Origin: Acidobacteriota bacterium
GTDB lineage: Bacteria > Acidobacteriota > Terriglobia > Terriglobales > Acidobacteriaceae
Reading direction: 5' to 3'
DNA length: 64,000 nucleotides
NCBI GenBank assembly: GCA_016196065.1
Contig: JACPYL010000010.1
Location: 372,001 to 436,000, forward strand
The position numbers and the translations under genes are program-made. The notes under the pieces are model-generated. The model was not told the origin of the DNA. It saw nothing but the letters and a program-made list of their open reading frames with translations, and made no database searches. This document shows, in pieces, positions 32,839-41,520 of the stretch (the first letter of the stretch is position 1; each line of letters starts with the position of its first letter).

Positions 32839-33870
32839 TCACTTCTCGCCGGTCTTTAATATCGCGATGGTTCCCTTCGGTCCGGCGGCCCAGCCCGAAT
32901 TGTGCGAAAAGATGGCAGCGTTGAAGGGTTGGTGGTCGAATGTCTTCCAATGTCTGCCGCCATCGGTTGAGATGTCGCTGCCATTCGGGCCGACCGCCAC
33001 GAGAGTTCGATGAGGGCCATAGGCAACCGCAGATCGGTAGCCTCCAGCCTCAGACTCAGATAAGTGCCAAGTTACGCCAAAATCGTTTGAATAGATTGCA
33101 CCTTGTTTCGCAGAAGCCGGTTCTTTGTAGTCTCCGCCCACCGCCACAATGGACTTTCCGCTGCACGTAATACTGAAGATCCCACTGGAAGGATTGTTGC
33201 TGGCTAATGGAGTTTCCGTGGCCTTCCAGGAGTGGCTTCGATCGGAGGAGTGAATGACGCGCACGACTCGTCCTCCCCCGGTGCCGAAGACGATGTCGCC
33301 ATGACCGCAGAGTGCGATCGTAGTGCCGCTGCCAGCGAATCCACCTTCGCCGGCCAGGGCAGCAGGCATTTGATCACGCGGCAACTCGTTCCAGTGTTCG
33401 CCATCGTTCGTGCTCACAACCAGAAACTTTCCATCCACCGGATCGCTGAGAGCGACGCAATGAAGTTCCGAATCGCAGGCAAGTGCATCGAGGAAAAACC
33501 CCGGACGTTCGTCAGAATATTGCATCTTCCAATTTGCGCCACTATCCGTTGTTTTGTAGATGCGGGACTTGCCTTTTTCACCGCTCGACATCACGTATGC
33601 CGTGTTAGCGCCGAAGCCTTCGACGTCGCGAAAGTCGAGATCAGTGCCCCCGGGTATGTTCAGTTGTTTCCAGTTTGCGCCTCCGTCGTTCGAACGCAAC
33701 AGAACGCCGTTGGATCCCGCTGCCCAAAGGATTACCGCACGCTTTCCATCGACGGAGGCGTACTGGGCGCTCATCCCGCGCAGGTTGGTATCCACGCCGG
33801 TGGTCTGCACTACCCAGCGTTGAGCGACGGCATAGGCCGACAGGAAAATTACGATCGTTAGGGAGCGCAC
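32839..33870 (-). CDS. Secreted BNR/Ycf48-like beta-propeller protein
   Basis: 343 residues from a GTG at 33870 (VRSLTIVIFLSAYAVAQ is a short signal peptide). The frame continues upstream through a family A palindrome to 34008, which I treat as non-native. Repeats of the type GVLLRSNDGGANWKQL, RIYKTTDSGANWKM, VSTNDGEHWNEL and IYSNDFGVTWHL are BNR/sialidase-type blades, as in Ycf48/HCF136-like propellers. The sialidase catalytic residues cannot be placed. No ribosome-binding site is visible in front of the GTG. Confidence 0.75.
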   Translation of the reverse strand: MRSLTIVIFLSAYAVAQRWVVQTTGVDTNLRGMSAQYASVDGKRAVILWAAGSNGVLLRSNDGGANWKQLNIPGGTDLDFRDVEGFGANTAYVMSSGEKGKSRIYKTTDSGANWKMQYSDERPGFFLDALACDSELHCVALSDPVDGKFLVVSTNDGEHWNELPRDQMPAALAGEGGFAGSGTTIALCGHGDIVFGTGGGRVVRVIHSSDRSHSWKATETPLASNNPSSGIFSITCSGKSIVAVGGDYKEPASAKQGAIYSNDFGVTWHLSESEAGGYRSAVAYGPHRTLVAVGPNGSDISTDGGRHWKTFDHQPFNAAIFSHNSGWAAGPKGTIAILKTGEK

Positions 33871-33886
33871 GGCAGGATTATATGTA

Positions 33887-33908
33887 GAGACGCGGCTTGC
33901 CGCGTCTC
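33887..33908. repeat. Palindromic repeat family A, copy 7
   Basis: Perfect copy with TT loop, 17 bp upstream of the GTG start of the BNR-repeat gene and 16 bp before the end of the GMC oxidoreductase gene (33924). It fills the gap between the two same-strand genes. Confidence 0.85.
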
Positions 33909-33923
33909 CTATTTCCGAAAAAC

Positions 33924-35606
33924 TCACGCGCCCTGTTTCAGTTCCTGCATCACGTAGTCGCAAGAGCGCACGCATAGTGCCATGATCGTCAGTGTGGGAT
34001 TCTGACAAGGATTCGATGTAAAGCCGGAAGCGTCCATCACAAAAAGATTCTTGATGTCATGGGTCTGCTGAAACTGGTTGAGCACGGATTTCTTCGGATC
34101 AGAACCCATGCGCGCCATGCCGGCTTCATGCAGTGCCCATCGGGGTGCGGACGGGTTGGCGTAGGTCTTGATATTGGTCGCGCCCGCGGCCTCGAGCATC
34201 TCGCCCGCAGAATCGCCCATATCCTGGATCATCGCCCGCTCATTTTCGCCATCGGACATGTGGATCTTGAGCACGGGGATTCCGTAGACGTCCTTCACCG
34301 CCGGATCAATTTCAACGAAGTTGTCCCAGCGCGGTAGCACTTCGCCGAAACCGGTGATTTCCAGCGCTGCGCGCGGCTCCAGAAGCGACTTCTTGTAGGC
34401 GTCCCCGAATCCGGCCGCGCCCCAATTGAAGTCCAGGCTTGATTCGCCCTCGTATCCAAAGCCGCGCAGAAATTTCTTTTGAGGAGGCTGACCTTTGAGA
34501 TTCCGGAAACGCGCAACATAAATTCCGGTTGGCCTGATCGGCCCACCACGCGACGGCTTTTCTCCCAGAGCAGGGAAGTTGCCACTGCCGCCACCGCTAC
34601 GGACATGCGCGGTCAGATAATGTCCGAGCACGCCGCTGGAATTGCCCAGGCCCCCTGGATGTTGCGACGTTTCGGAATTGAAAAGAATGCGAACCGATTC
34701 CTGCGCCTGCGCACAGAGAATCACCACCCGCGCGGTGACTTCGTGGGGTTGCCGAGTCTGGCGATCGACGTAGAGCACGCCGCGCGCGCGATTATTCTCC
34801 GGGTCCATGAGGACTTTGTGGACCATGGCGTTTGTAATCAGAGTGCAATTGCCCGACGCAACTGCGTCGGCTACGGTCGTGAACGCGGAGTTGAAGTAGG
34901 AGTGAGTCACGCAGCCGCGTTCGCACGGACCACAGTAGTGACACGCACCGCGTCCATTGAGCGGACGAGTCAGATTGGCAGCGCGTGCCAGCGTTACCGT
35001 GCGGCCCATTTTTTCTTTCACGCGATCCCGAAAGGAAGATTCGTGACACGTGAGAGGCATGGGAGGCTGAAACTGGCCGTCCGGCAGGTGCTCTAGTCCC
35101 TCGGCCATGCCGGTTACGCCGACATATTTTTCAACCAGATCGTAATACGGGGAAAGATCCTTGTATCCCAGCGGCCAATCTTCGCCGTAGCCGTCCTGCG
35201 AGGCGGCCTTGAAATCCGATTCGCTAAAACGCAGGCTGACGCGGCCCCAGACATTCGTACGACCACCCGTCATGCGCACACGGCCCATCCAGTCAAATGG
35301 TTTGTCCTTGGGCGTGGTGTAGGGCTCTTCGATATCGTTCACGAACCAGTCGTGGGTGTATTCGTTGCAGACGTCGAATTTCGATTGAACCGGGCGCGTC
35401 TTGCGGAGAGTCTCCGGCGCGAGATTGCGATATTTCAACGCAAAGGCCGGCTTGTGTTCCGAAAAATTGGCGTCACTCTGCGGACGCCCGGCCTCCAGCA
35501 GCGCAACTTTCAATCCGGCTTCCGCGAGACGTTTGCACGCCCAGCCGCCGGATGCTCCCGACCCAACCACCAGTACATCAAACGACGTTTTGCTCTTCGC
35601 AGGCAT
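33924..35606 (-). CDS. GMC-type FAD oxidoreductase
   Basis: 560 residues from ATG 35606 (MPAKSKTSFDVLVVGSGASGGW, the FAD-binding GxGxxG; the nine upstream codons are not part of the fold). Other GMC marks: TGGRTNVWGR, a Cys-rich GACHYCGPCERGC segment (seen in choline/gluconate dehydrogenase-like members), and the C-terminal SNPCQNPTLTIMAL. It oxidises an alcohol or sugar; substrate unknown. The divergent gene at 35842 encodes the small subunit of the gluconate-2-dehydrogenase type, so the two probably form one membrane-linked dehydrogenase. Confidence 0.88.
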   Translation of the reverse strand: MPAKSKTSFDVLVVGSGASGGWACKRLAEAGLKVALLEAGRPQSDANFSEHKPAFALKYRNLAPETLRKTRPVQSKFDVCNEYTHDWFVNDIEEPYTTPKDKPFDWMGRVRMTGGRTNVWGRVSLRFSESDFKAASQDGYGEDWPLGYKDLSPYYDLVEKYVGVTGMAEGLEHLPDGQFQPPMPLTCHESSFRDRVKEKMGRTVTLARAANLTRPLNGRGACHYCGPCERGCVTHSYFNSAFTTVADAVASGNCTLITNAMVHKVLMDPENNRARGVLYVDRQTRQPHEVTARVVILCAQAQESVRILFNSETSQHPGGLGNSSGVLGHYLTAHVRSGGGSGNFPALGEKPSRGGPIRPTGIYVARFRNLKGQPPQKKFLRGFGYEGESSLDFNWGAAGFGDAYKKSLLEPRAALEITGFGEVLPRWDNFVEIDPAVKDVYGIPVLKIHMSDGENERAMIQDMGDSAGEMLEAAGATNIKTYANPSAPRWALHEAGMARMGSDPKKSVLNQFQQTHDIKNLFVMDASGFTSNPCQNPTLTIMALCVRSCDYVMQELKQGA

Positions 35607-35841
35607 AGAGTTTCCGAAGGCGAATGCTAACAAGTTGGAGGAACGGGGTCAAAGAAAGAATGACCGCAGCGCTGATTGCGCCAAGAAATGTTCTGGGCCA
35701 AGAGGCAGGCTCTCAACCTCAAAATCACCGACGAAATACCCCAAAGGACGCCAGGCAGTACGCTCCACAGTTGTTACCAGCGAACGCGAGTGATAGTATG
35801 CGACCAATTTGCTGGCACGAATATCCACAAGGGTAATAGGA

Positions 35842-36405
35842 ATGATAACGGAAATCCAGAAATTGACGCGACGCGAGATGGTGGAGAAGCTCTTCGCAGG
35901 CATTGCCGCCGGAGCTGTCTGGCCGGTCGTTGCATCGTCGCACCCGCTGCACGCGCTTCTGAAGGATGGCGGTACGCTCGACCGCGCCGATGCGGTCGAT
36001 CACGCGGCGGATTGGAAGCCCCTGTTCTTGAATGCTCAACAGAACCAGACGCTGGTCGACCTTGCGGAAACCATCGTGCCCGGGTCCACCAAGGCGCAAG
36101 TGAACCGGTTCATCGATCTTCTCCTGAGCGTCGACACAAAGGAAAGCGGGGAGAAGTTTCTCGCGTCACTCGCCACGATACAAACCGCGAGCCAGGAGAA
36201 GTTCACGCGTGGGTTCGGTCAGTTGACGGCAAGCGAAAAAGAGCAACTGCTCACCAGCGTCTCAGCTGACCCGGTGCAGCAGAAGCATTTTGAGGATCTG
36301 AAAGAATGGATATCGCTGGCGTATTACTCGTCTGAAGAAGGAATGCGGGAATTGGGTTGGACCAGCCAACACGCTTTCCGGACCTTCCCTGAATGCACTT
36401 CATAA
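35842..36405 (+). CDS. Gluconate-2-dehydrogenase subunit 3-like protein
   Basis: 187 residues from ATG 35842. KLTRREMVEKLFAGIAAGAVWPVVAS is a Tat-like leader; LVDLAETIVPGSTKAQVNRFIDLLL is the core of the gluconate 2-dehydrogenase subunit 3 family. This subunit is thought to aid export and assembly of the partner GMC flavoprotein, which lies divergently across a 235-bp gap. The gap holds both promoters and nothing else I can name. Confidence 0.85.
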   Translation: MITEIQKLTRREMVEKLFAGIAAGAVWPVVASSHPLHALLKDGGTLDRADAVDHAADWKPLFLNAQQNQTLVDLAETIVPGSTKAQVNRFIDLLLSVDTKESGEKFLASLATIQTASQEKFTRGFGQLTASEKEQLLTSVSADPVQQKHFEDLKEWISLAYYSSEEGMRELGWTSQHAFRTFPECTS

Positions 36406-36415
36406 ACGACCGTGA

Positions 36416-36442
36416 GGACCGGAACCAATACGGCTCCGGTCC
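36416..36442. terminator. Possible bidirectional hairpin terminator
   Basis: GGACCGGA and TCCGGTCC form a perfect 8-bp stem with an 11-nt loop between convergent genes ending at 36405 and 36469. No clear T-run follows, so termination is only likely from position. Confidence 0.45.
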
Positions 36443-36468
36443 CCACAACCTGTTACAACCTGCTGAAA

Positions 36469-37182
36469 CTACTTCTGGTCGTTTAGTTCCGCAGTCTTCG
36501 CCTGTTGTCCGGCGTTTGAAACCGCATGCATGAAGGCTTCCGCACTTTGGGGCGTTGGGACTTTGCCCGAAAGAATGTTGCGGAACCGCATGTTCTTGCC
36601 ATAGATCGCGCGCGTTGAGTCGTTGTCCTGTTCGATCACGGCACCTTCCAGGGTCAGGCCGGCGAACACGCCCTTCGAGCGCGAGTAGGTCAGCATCTCC
36701 GTGTTCATCTTCCAGTCGGTGCCGGCGGAAGCATGACGTCCAACTGGGCCTGCTGCGACCGATCCTTCACCGCTGAGCGCGAACTTGCTGGAAAGCAAAT
36801 GCTGAAGGCCGCGGTCATTCATGACCAGCATGACCAGGTCTACGCCTTCAACGCCAATCTGCAGTCCCCAACTCCCGCCCCCGATGGAGACGAATGCGGG
36901 TGCGCTCCAGGCGTCAGACGTACGGCACGATGCGACGCCGCGCCCGTGTTTGCCACCAAAAATGAAGCCGCCTTTGATCAGGTCGGGTACCACCATGATG
37001 CACTTTGCATTGCTCAGAACTTCTTCGGGAATACCTTTGTCCGGCGCGGCCATCACTGCGTGCAGGACGTCGACCGACGATTGCAGCCGAGCCACCGTGT
37101 CCTCGCGGGCCGAACCCGCCCAGGCGTAGGTTCCCATCAGGGTCAGGACACACATCGTCAGCATAGAGATTACTTTTTTCAT
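36469..37182 (-). CDS. SYLF/YSC84-domain lipid-binding protein, secreted
   Basis: 237 residues. Signal peptide 1-22 (MLTMCVLTLMGTYAWA). The SYLF (YSC84) domain spans most of the rest: IPEEVLSNAKCIMVVPDLIKGGFIFGGKHGRGVASCR, then SIGGGSWGLQIGVEGVDLVMLVMN and the typical FAGLTLEGAVIEQD. The family binds phosphoinositides in eukaryotes; the bacterial role in the envelope is unclear. ATG is preceded by AAAGGAAA. It faces the zinc-ribbon/lmo0937 pair across a 252-bp gap. Confidence 0.9.
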   Translation of the reverse strand: MKKVISMLTMCVLTLMGTYAWAGSAREDTVARLQSSVDVLHAVMAAPDKGIPEEVLSNAKCIMVVPDLIKGGFIFGGKHGRGVASCRTSDAWSAPAFVSIGGGSWGLQIGVEGVDLVMLVMNDRGLQHLLSSKFALSGEGSVAAGPVGRHASAGTDWKMNTEMLTYSRSKGVFAGLTLEGAVIEQDNDSTRAIYGKNMRFRNILSGKVPTPQSAEAFMHAVSNAGQQAKTAELNDQK

Positions 37183-37434
37183 TGTTGTTTCCTTTAGGCG
37201 TACTGCTAAGAGGGGCGGACTTCAGGTGTGCTGACTTAGTTCAGAGGACCCGAAAGAGAGAGAAGAAGTGCTCGTCTCCATTGCATGATCGCCGATTCAA
37301 ATTCAAATTACTGAGCAATCCGACTCAGAATCACAGCGTGGGTTCTGGCATGGTGAGTGTGCCAGACCGAGCCGGAACTGTCGACCTGGCATAGAACATT
37401 GCCGGCAAGCAGGCAAGATAACAAAGGAGGGCGG

Positions 37435-37668
37435 ATGGATTCTGACCTACGTCGCTTTGCCGACCGTGTGCAAAGACTAGCCGCCTCCGTCGGACGCAGA
37501 TTCTCTGGTGTTATAGCGGGACTGAGCCGACCAGGCAAAGACTATGCGTCGCAAAGAATGTGTCCGTTTTGCGGGCTGATCACTCCGCGCTCCAGACGGT
37601 TGTGCATGGAATGTGGCAAGCCTCTGAAAGCAATTCAAGTTGACCGGAAAGACCTACCACAGGAATAG
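37435..37668 (+). CDS. Small zinc-ribbon protein
   Basis: 77 residues from ATG 37435, with AAAGGAGGG just upstream. An amphipathic basic N-terminal half (DLRRFADRVQRLAASVGRRF) is followed by a zinc ribbon with CPFC and CMEC (about residues 43-61). Perhaps a nucleic-acid or ribosome-associated peptide. It is 17 bp upstream of the lmo0937-like peptide and likely cotranscribed. Confidence 0.7.
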   Translation: MDSDLRRFADRVQRLAASVGRRFSGVIAGLSRPGKDYASQRMCPFCGLITPRSRRLCMECGKPLKAIQVDRKDLPQE

Positions 37669-37685
37669 TTGAGGGGACCCTAACG

Positions 37686-37835
37686 ATGCTTTGGACAATT
37701 TTCGTAGTGTTGGGAATATTGTGGTTACTCGGTTTTAGTCTGCACGTGGGTGGAAGCCTGATTCACCTGTTGCTGGTGATCGCTTTGGTGGTCCTGATCG
37801 TAAACCTGTTGAGTGGCCGCCGAAGCGCCAGTTGA
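37686..37835 (+). CDS. lmo0937-family membrane peptide, 49 aa
   Basis: 49 residues starting MLWTIFVVLGILWLLGFSLHVGG. Two hydrophobic helices separated by HVGGSLIH match the lmo0937 family of small membrane proteins, which are often stress-induced. ATG preceded by GAGGGG. Sits with a small zinc-ribbon gene and close to the SYLF gene, a group commonly seen in stress regulons. Confidence 0.85.
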   Translation: MLWTIFVVLGILWLLGFSLHVGGSLIHLLLVIALVVLIVNLLSGRRSAS

Positions 37836-37862
37836 GACGTCGGGATTCAGGCATGGATTGTT

Positions 37863-40800
37863 CTAAGCGGACTTTGAATTGAAATCTGTGTCCCACCCTG
37901 GGACTTCGGCCACTTTTTGACGAATCTTGCTTGCCAGTTCTTCCAGAGCAAAAGGTTTCTGCACAAGCGTGGTTTCGCTGTCGCGGATGCCCGCCAGGGC
38001 TAGCTTGTCGTCGCTGTATCCTGACATGTAGACGACTTTGAGAGCGGGATGGGTCGCCATCATCGCCTCGGCAAGTTGTCGCCCGTTCATACCCGGCATG
38101 ATGACATCCGTCACCAGCAGGTCGATTGGCTTCCCGTATGTTCCTGCAACTTCCAGAGCGTGGGCGGGAGTATCGGCCTCCAGCACGTGAAAGCCGGAAT
38201 TCTCCAAATAGATTCGAATCAATTCTCGTAGCAGATTCTCGTCTTCCACCAGCAAAATCGTGCCGCTTCCGTCGACGGCGGGAATAACTGTTTCGCGTTG
38301 CCTTGCTTCAGGGACTGCGTCCACCATTGGGAAATAAATGTGGAAGGCTGTCCCTTGGCCGAGCTGGCTGGTGGCGGAAATGCTGCCATTGCACTGCATG
38401 ACGATGCCATACACTTGCGCCAGACCCAATCCAGTGCCCTTTCCGCGAGGTTTGGTTGTAAAGAAGGGCTGGAAGATATGGTTGAGAGTCTCTGCGTCCA
38501 TCCCGCAGCCGGTATCGCTGACGGTGAGGTGAACGTAGTCTCGTTGTGGGTCGCCCGATTCGGAACGTAGCTGGATTTCCTCTCCGTTCGCTTTGTCGAT
38601 CTGCATCACAAAGCGGCCGCCCTCGGGCATTGCCTCTCGAGCGTTGATCGCGAGATTGATGAGCATGCGTTCAATTTGATTCAGATCGGCCATGATCGCC
38701 GCGCCTGGCAGGTGAGCCTCGGTGACGATCTTGATATCTTCGCCCATCACACGGCCAAGAATTTCATGGACCTCGGATAACGTTCTGGTTAAGTCGATCG
38801 CCCGCAGCTGCAGCGTTTGCTTGCGGCCAAAAGCAAGCAGTTGTTGTGTGAGTGCCGCGCCCCGCTTGCTCGTTTCAAGAATGTTCGTCAGGCCTTTGTG
38901 GGCGAGTGCCGGCGACGCATCCGGATCAAGCAGCAACTGCGCGTATCCCATGACGATGTTCAGGATGTTATTGAAGTCGTGAGCAATCCCACCGGCCAGG
39001 AGTCCGGTGGCTTCCAGTTTTTGCGATGCCAGTAACTGCCGCTCCAGAAGTTTGCGATCGGTAATGTCTTCCTGTGTTCCCTCGTAGTACAGGATGTTGC
39101 CGCTGGCATCGCGCACGGCCCGCGAATTCTCTGAAACCCAGCCGTGACTGCCGTCTTTCCGGTAGATCTCAAACGCAAAATCCCGAACGATACCATCTCG
39201 TTCCAGCAGTTGCATCAATTGGCGTCGCCGCCTCGGATCGACATATTCCTGGTGCTCGATGTCCTGGACGATGGACATGAGTTCTTCCGGAGAGGTATAG
39301 CCATACATGGTCGCGAGCGCATAGTTGGCGCTTATGTAGTGTCCGTCCGGCGTCGTCTGGAAAATTCCCACCACTGCGTTGTCGAATATCTCGTGGTATT
39401 TTTCCTCCGCTTCGCGTAACGCTCGCTCCACCCGCTTGGGTTCGGTAATGTCAATTGCCACCCCGAGGATTGCGGGCCGGCCATCAAAATCCGTTCGAGC
39501 GCCATGAACCTCCACATCCAGCAGACTGCCGTTCTTGTGGCGGCATCGATACGTGGCGCGGATGCTCGGCTCAACGCCGTCGATGCGCCTGCGAATGTTC
39601 TCCTCCATCATCGGGCGGTCTTGTTCCGTGACGATGTCTACGGCCCGCTGGCCCACCATCTCCTCCTGCGTAAAGCCGAAAATCTCCGCCGCCCTGGGAT
39701 TGACGTAGCTCACGCGGCCTTCTTTTCCCTCCAATAGATAGATGCCGGCCAGGGATTGTTCCACCAACATGCGAAAACGCGCTTCGGCCTTTCTCAATTC
39801 TGCGGTCTGTTGCTCCAACCTGATTTCAAGTTGCTCGTTGAGACTCAGTCTCTCTTCTTCCAACCGCTTTCTGTGGCTGATGTCGCGCGCGATTCCCAAC
39901 ACCAGCGTTCGTCCATCTACCTCGACGGGGAAGGCAGTAATTTCAACTTCGATCGGCGTCCCATCTTTTCGATTCAGTACGATTTCTTCTCCCGTTTCAA
40001 TGTTTACACCGAGAGTGTTTTTCGCCATCAATGTCGCCACCTTGCAGAGGTGCGGACCGGAGAGAAGTCCACAGGTGGTGAAGTTCTTGCCGATCAATTC
40101 TTCTCGCGAATACCCGATCAGTTGCTCTGCGGCACGGTTGCCGTCGACGAAGGTTCCTTTCAGGTCGTTCAGGTAGTAGGCATCAGGAGCGTTCTCAAAG
40201 ATCAGATCAAACAGCTGCTCGGCTTCACTTCGTTTCTTGTCGGCGACCACACGCAATCGATTGAGTGCCTTTCTCTCGTTTCTCGCCAACAGGTAGAGCA
40301 CCACCATCATCAGGGCAACCAGAATTCCGCGTGCTGCCTCCAATCGGTACGGTGTCGGGCTGAAAATCCCCAGGCAGATATGCATGGCCGGCAGCAGAAA
40401 CAAGAGAAGCCCGCTCGGCGTTAAGGTGACGGTTTCCACTGGAGCAGAGCGGGACCGTGGTACGTCGGCCTCGGAGGCGGATGCTGCAGTGCGGATGCGC
40501 GTGGACAGAAGCATTGGGATCAAGGGAAGCAAGAACGTGACATCCATCCAGGTACCGGATCCCATTTCCAGCACGTGCGCTTCGCCAAGCACATTCAGGG
40601 TGTCTGAGAGACACCACAAACCCGATGCCAGGGCGATCAATCCGTAGATGGCTTTCCAGGGCCGCGAGGGGCATCTCAGCCACAGTGCGAGGTAACGAAA
40701 CGCAACTACCAGATCCAGGACCAGGTACGCTACCCAAGCCGGGACAAACTGCCCCGGTTGAACCGCGCCCATTTCGGCAGGAATCAAATCGAAGTAAGCG

Positions 40801-41273
40801 AAGAGTACGGAGCCCAGAAGCCAATATCCCGCCTGCCTTACGGGCAACCGCGATTCACTCCCCGCAAGGTCAACTCCAGCATCCTGGCGCTGCTCGGAGG
40901 CGATCAGCGCGCACAACGGACAGGCAAGGCCGAGGATCGTGACCAGTAGATTGCCTGAGAATCGGCCGGTTGCGTGCCGAAAAACCGCGAAGGCAATTTC
41001 TGCACCCAGGTACACGACATTGCTTGCCAAAAGCCAAGTCCAGAAGCGTTGCTCCTGGCGCAGTTTCGCGTGGCGAACATTGCCTGCCAGTGCAACGTTA
41101 ACCAGAATGATGAGCGGTATGAGGGAAAGATAGTCCCTGTAGAATTGCCGGCTTGATGCAGAAAAAAGAGTGATGGAATCAACACTCAGGGTCGCGACAA
41201 GCAAAATTCCCAGAGCCAGGACGTAGGGATCCCACCCACGCTTCCAGGTCAGCTCTGCGTTGCGTTCGCTCAT
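37863..41273 (-). CDS. Membrane hybrid histidine kinase (PAS x3, HisKA, HATPase, receiver)
   Basis: 1136 residues. About ten N-terminal membrane helices (to about 335) form an unassigned sensor region. Three PAS/PAC units follow (QLFDLIFENAPDAYY, RFRMLVEQSLAGIYL, KYHEIFDNAVVGIF). The HisKA domain carries phospho-acceptor H765 in GGIAHDFNNIL, then HATPase with DTGCGMD and GKGTGLGLAQVYG. A C-terminal receiver domain has phospho-acceptor D1056 in LLVTDVIMPGMNG. A self-contained phosphorelay, with no cognate response regulator beside it. Signal unknown. Confidence 0.92.
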   Translation of the reverse strand: MSERNAELTWKRGWDPYVLALGILLVATLSVDSITLFSASSRQFYRDYLSLIPLIILVNVALAGNVRHAKLRQEQRFWTWLLASNVVYLGAEIAFAVFRHATGRFSGNLLVTILGLACPLCALIASEQRQDAGVDLAGSESRLPVRQAGYWLLGSVLFAYFDLIPAEMGAVQPGQFVPAWVAYLVLDLVVAFRYLALWLRCPSRPWKAIYGLIALASGLWCLSDTLNVLGEAHVLEMGSGTWMDVTFLLPLIPMLLSTRIRTAASASEADVPRSRSAPVETVTLTPSGLLLFLLPAMHICLGIFSPTPYRLEAARGILVALMMVVLYLLARNERKALNRLRVVADKKRSEAEQLFDLIFENAPDAYYLNDLKGTFVDGNRAAEQLIGYSREELIGKNFTTCGLLSGPHLCKVATLMAKNTLGVNIETGEEIVLNRKDGTPIEVEITAFPVEVDGRTLVLGIARDISHRKRLEEERLSLNEQLEIRLEQQTAELRKAEARFRMLVEQSLAGIYLLEGKEGRVSYVNPRAAEIFGFTQEEMVGQRAVDIVTEQDRPMMEENIRRRIDGVEPSIRATYRCRHKNGSLLDVEVHGARTDFDGRPAILGVAIDITEPKRVERALREAEEKYHEIFDNAVVGIFQTTPDGHYISANYALATMYGYTSPEELMSIVQDIEHQEYVDPRRRRQLMQLLERDGIVRDFAFEIYRKDGSHGWVSENSRAVRDASGNILYYEGTQEDITDRKLLERQLLASQKLEATGLLAGGIAHDFNNILNIVMGYAQLLLDPDASPALAHKGLTNILETSKRGAALTQQLLAFGRKQTLQLRAIDLTRTLSEVHEILGRVMGEDIKIVTEAHLPGAAIMADLNQIERMLINLAINAREAMPEGGRFVMQIDKANGEEIQLRSESGDPQRDYVHLTVSDTGCGMDAETLNHIFQPFFTTKPRGKGTGLGLAQVYGIVMQCNGSISATSQLGQGTAFHIYFPMVDAVPEARQRETVIPAVDGSGTILLVEDENLLRELIRIYLENSGFHVLEADTPAHALEVAGTYGKPIDLLVTDVIMPGMNGRQLAEAMMATHPALKVVYMSGYSDDKLALAGIRDSETTLVQKPFALEELASKIRQKVAEVPGWDTDFNSKSA

Positions 41274-41520
41274 CTGCGGCCGCCTCCCTCGAGTCTCCAG
41301 GTGCTCCGGAAACTCCGCATGATCTCAACGGCGAACAGAAATGCGAAAAACCAGGCTATGCTGCGGTGGCAAGACTGCCATGACCACTCGACCTTGTCAA
41401 ACGGCAGAGTTGGGCCTGGCAAGTCCATTTACCACGCCAAGTAAGTCAGGTTCCCTGGAAGGCGAGAGGAATCGCCGGCGCCTGTAGGGATGTCTATGTG
41501 CTGGTCAGTGAGCGAAGGTC

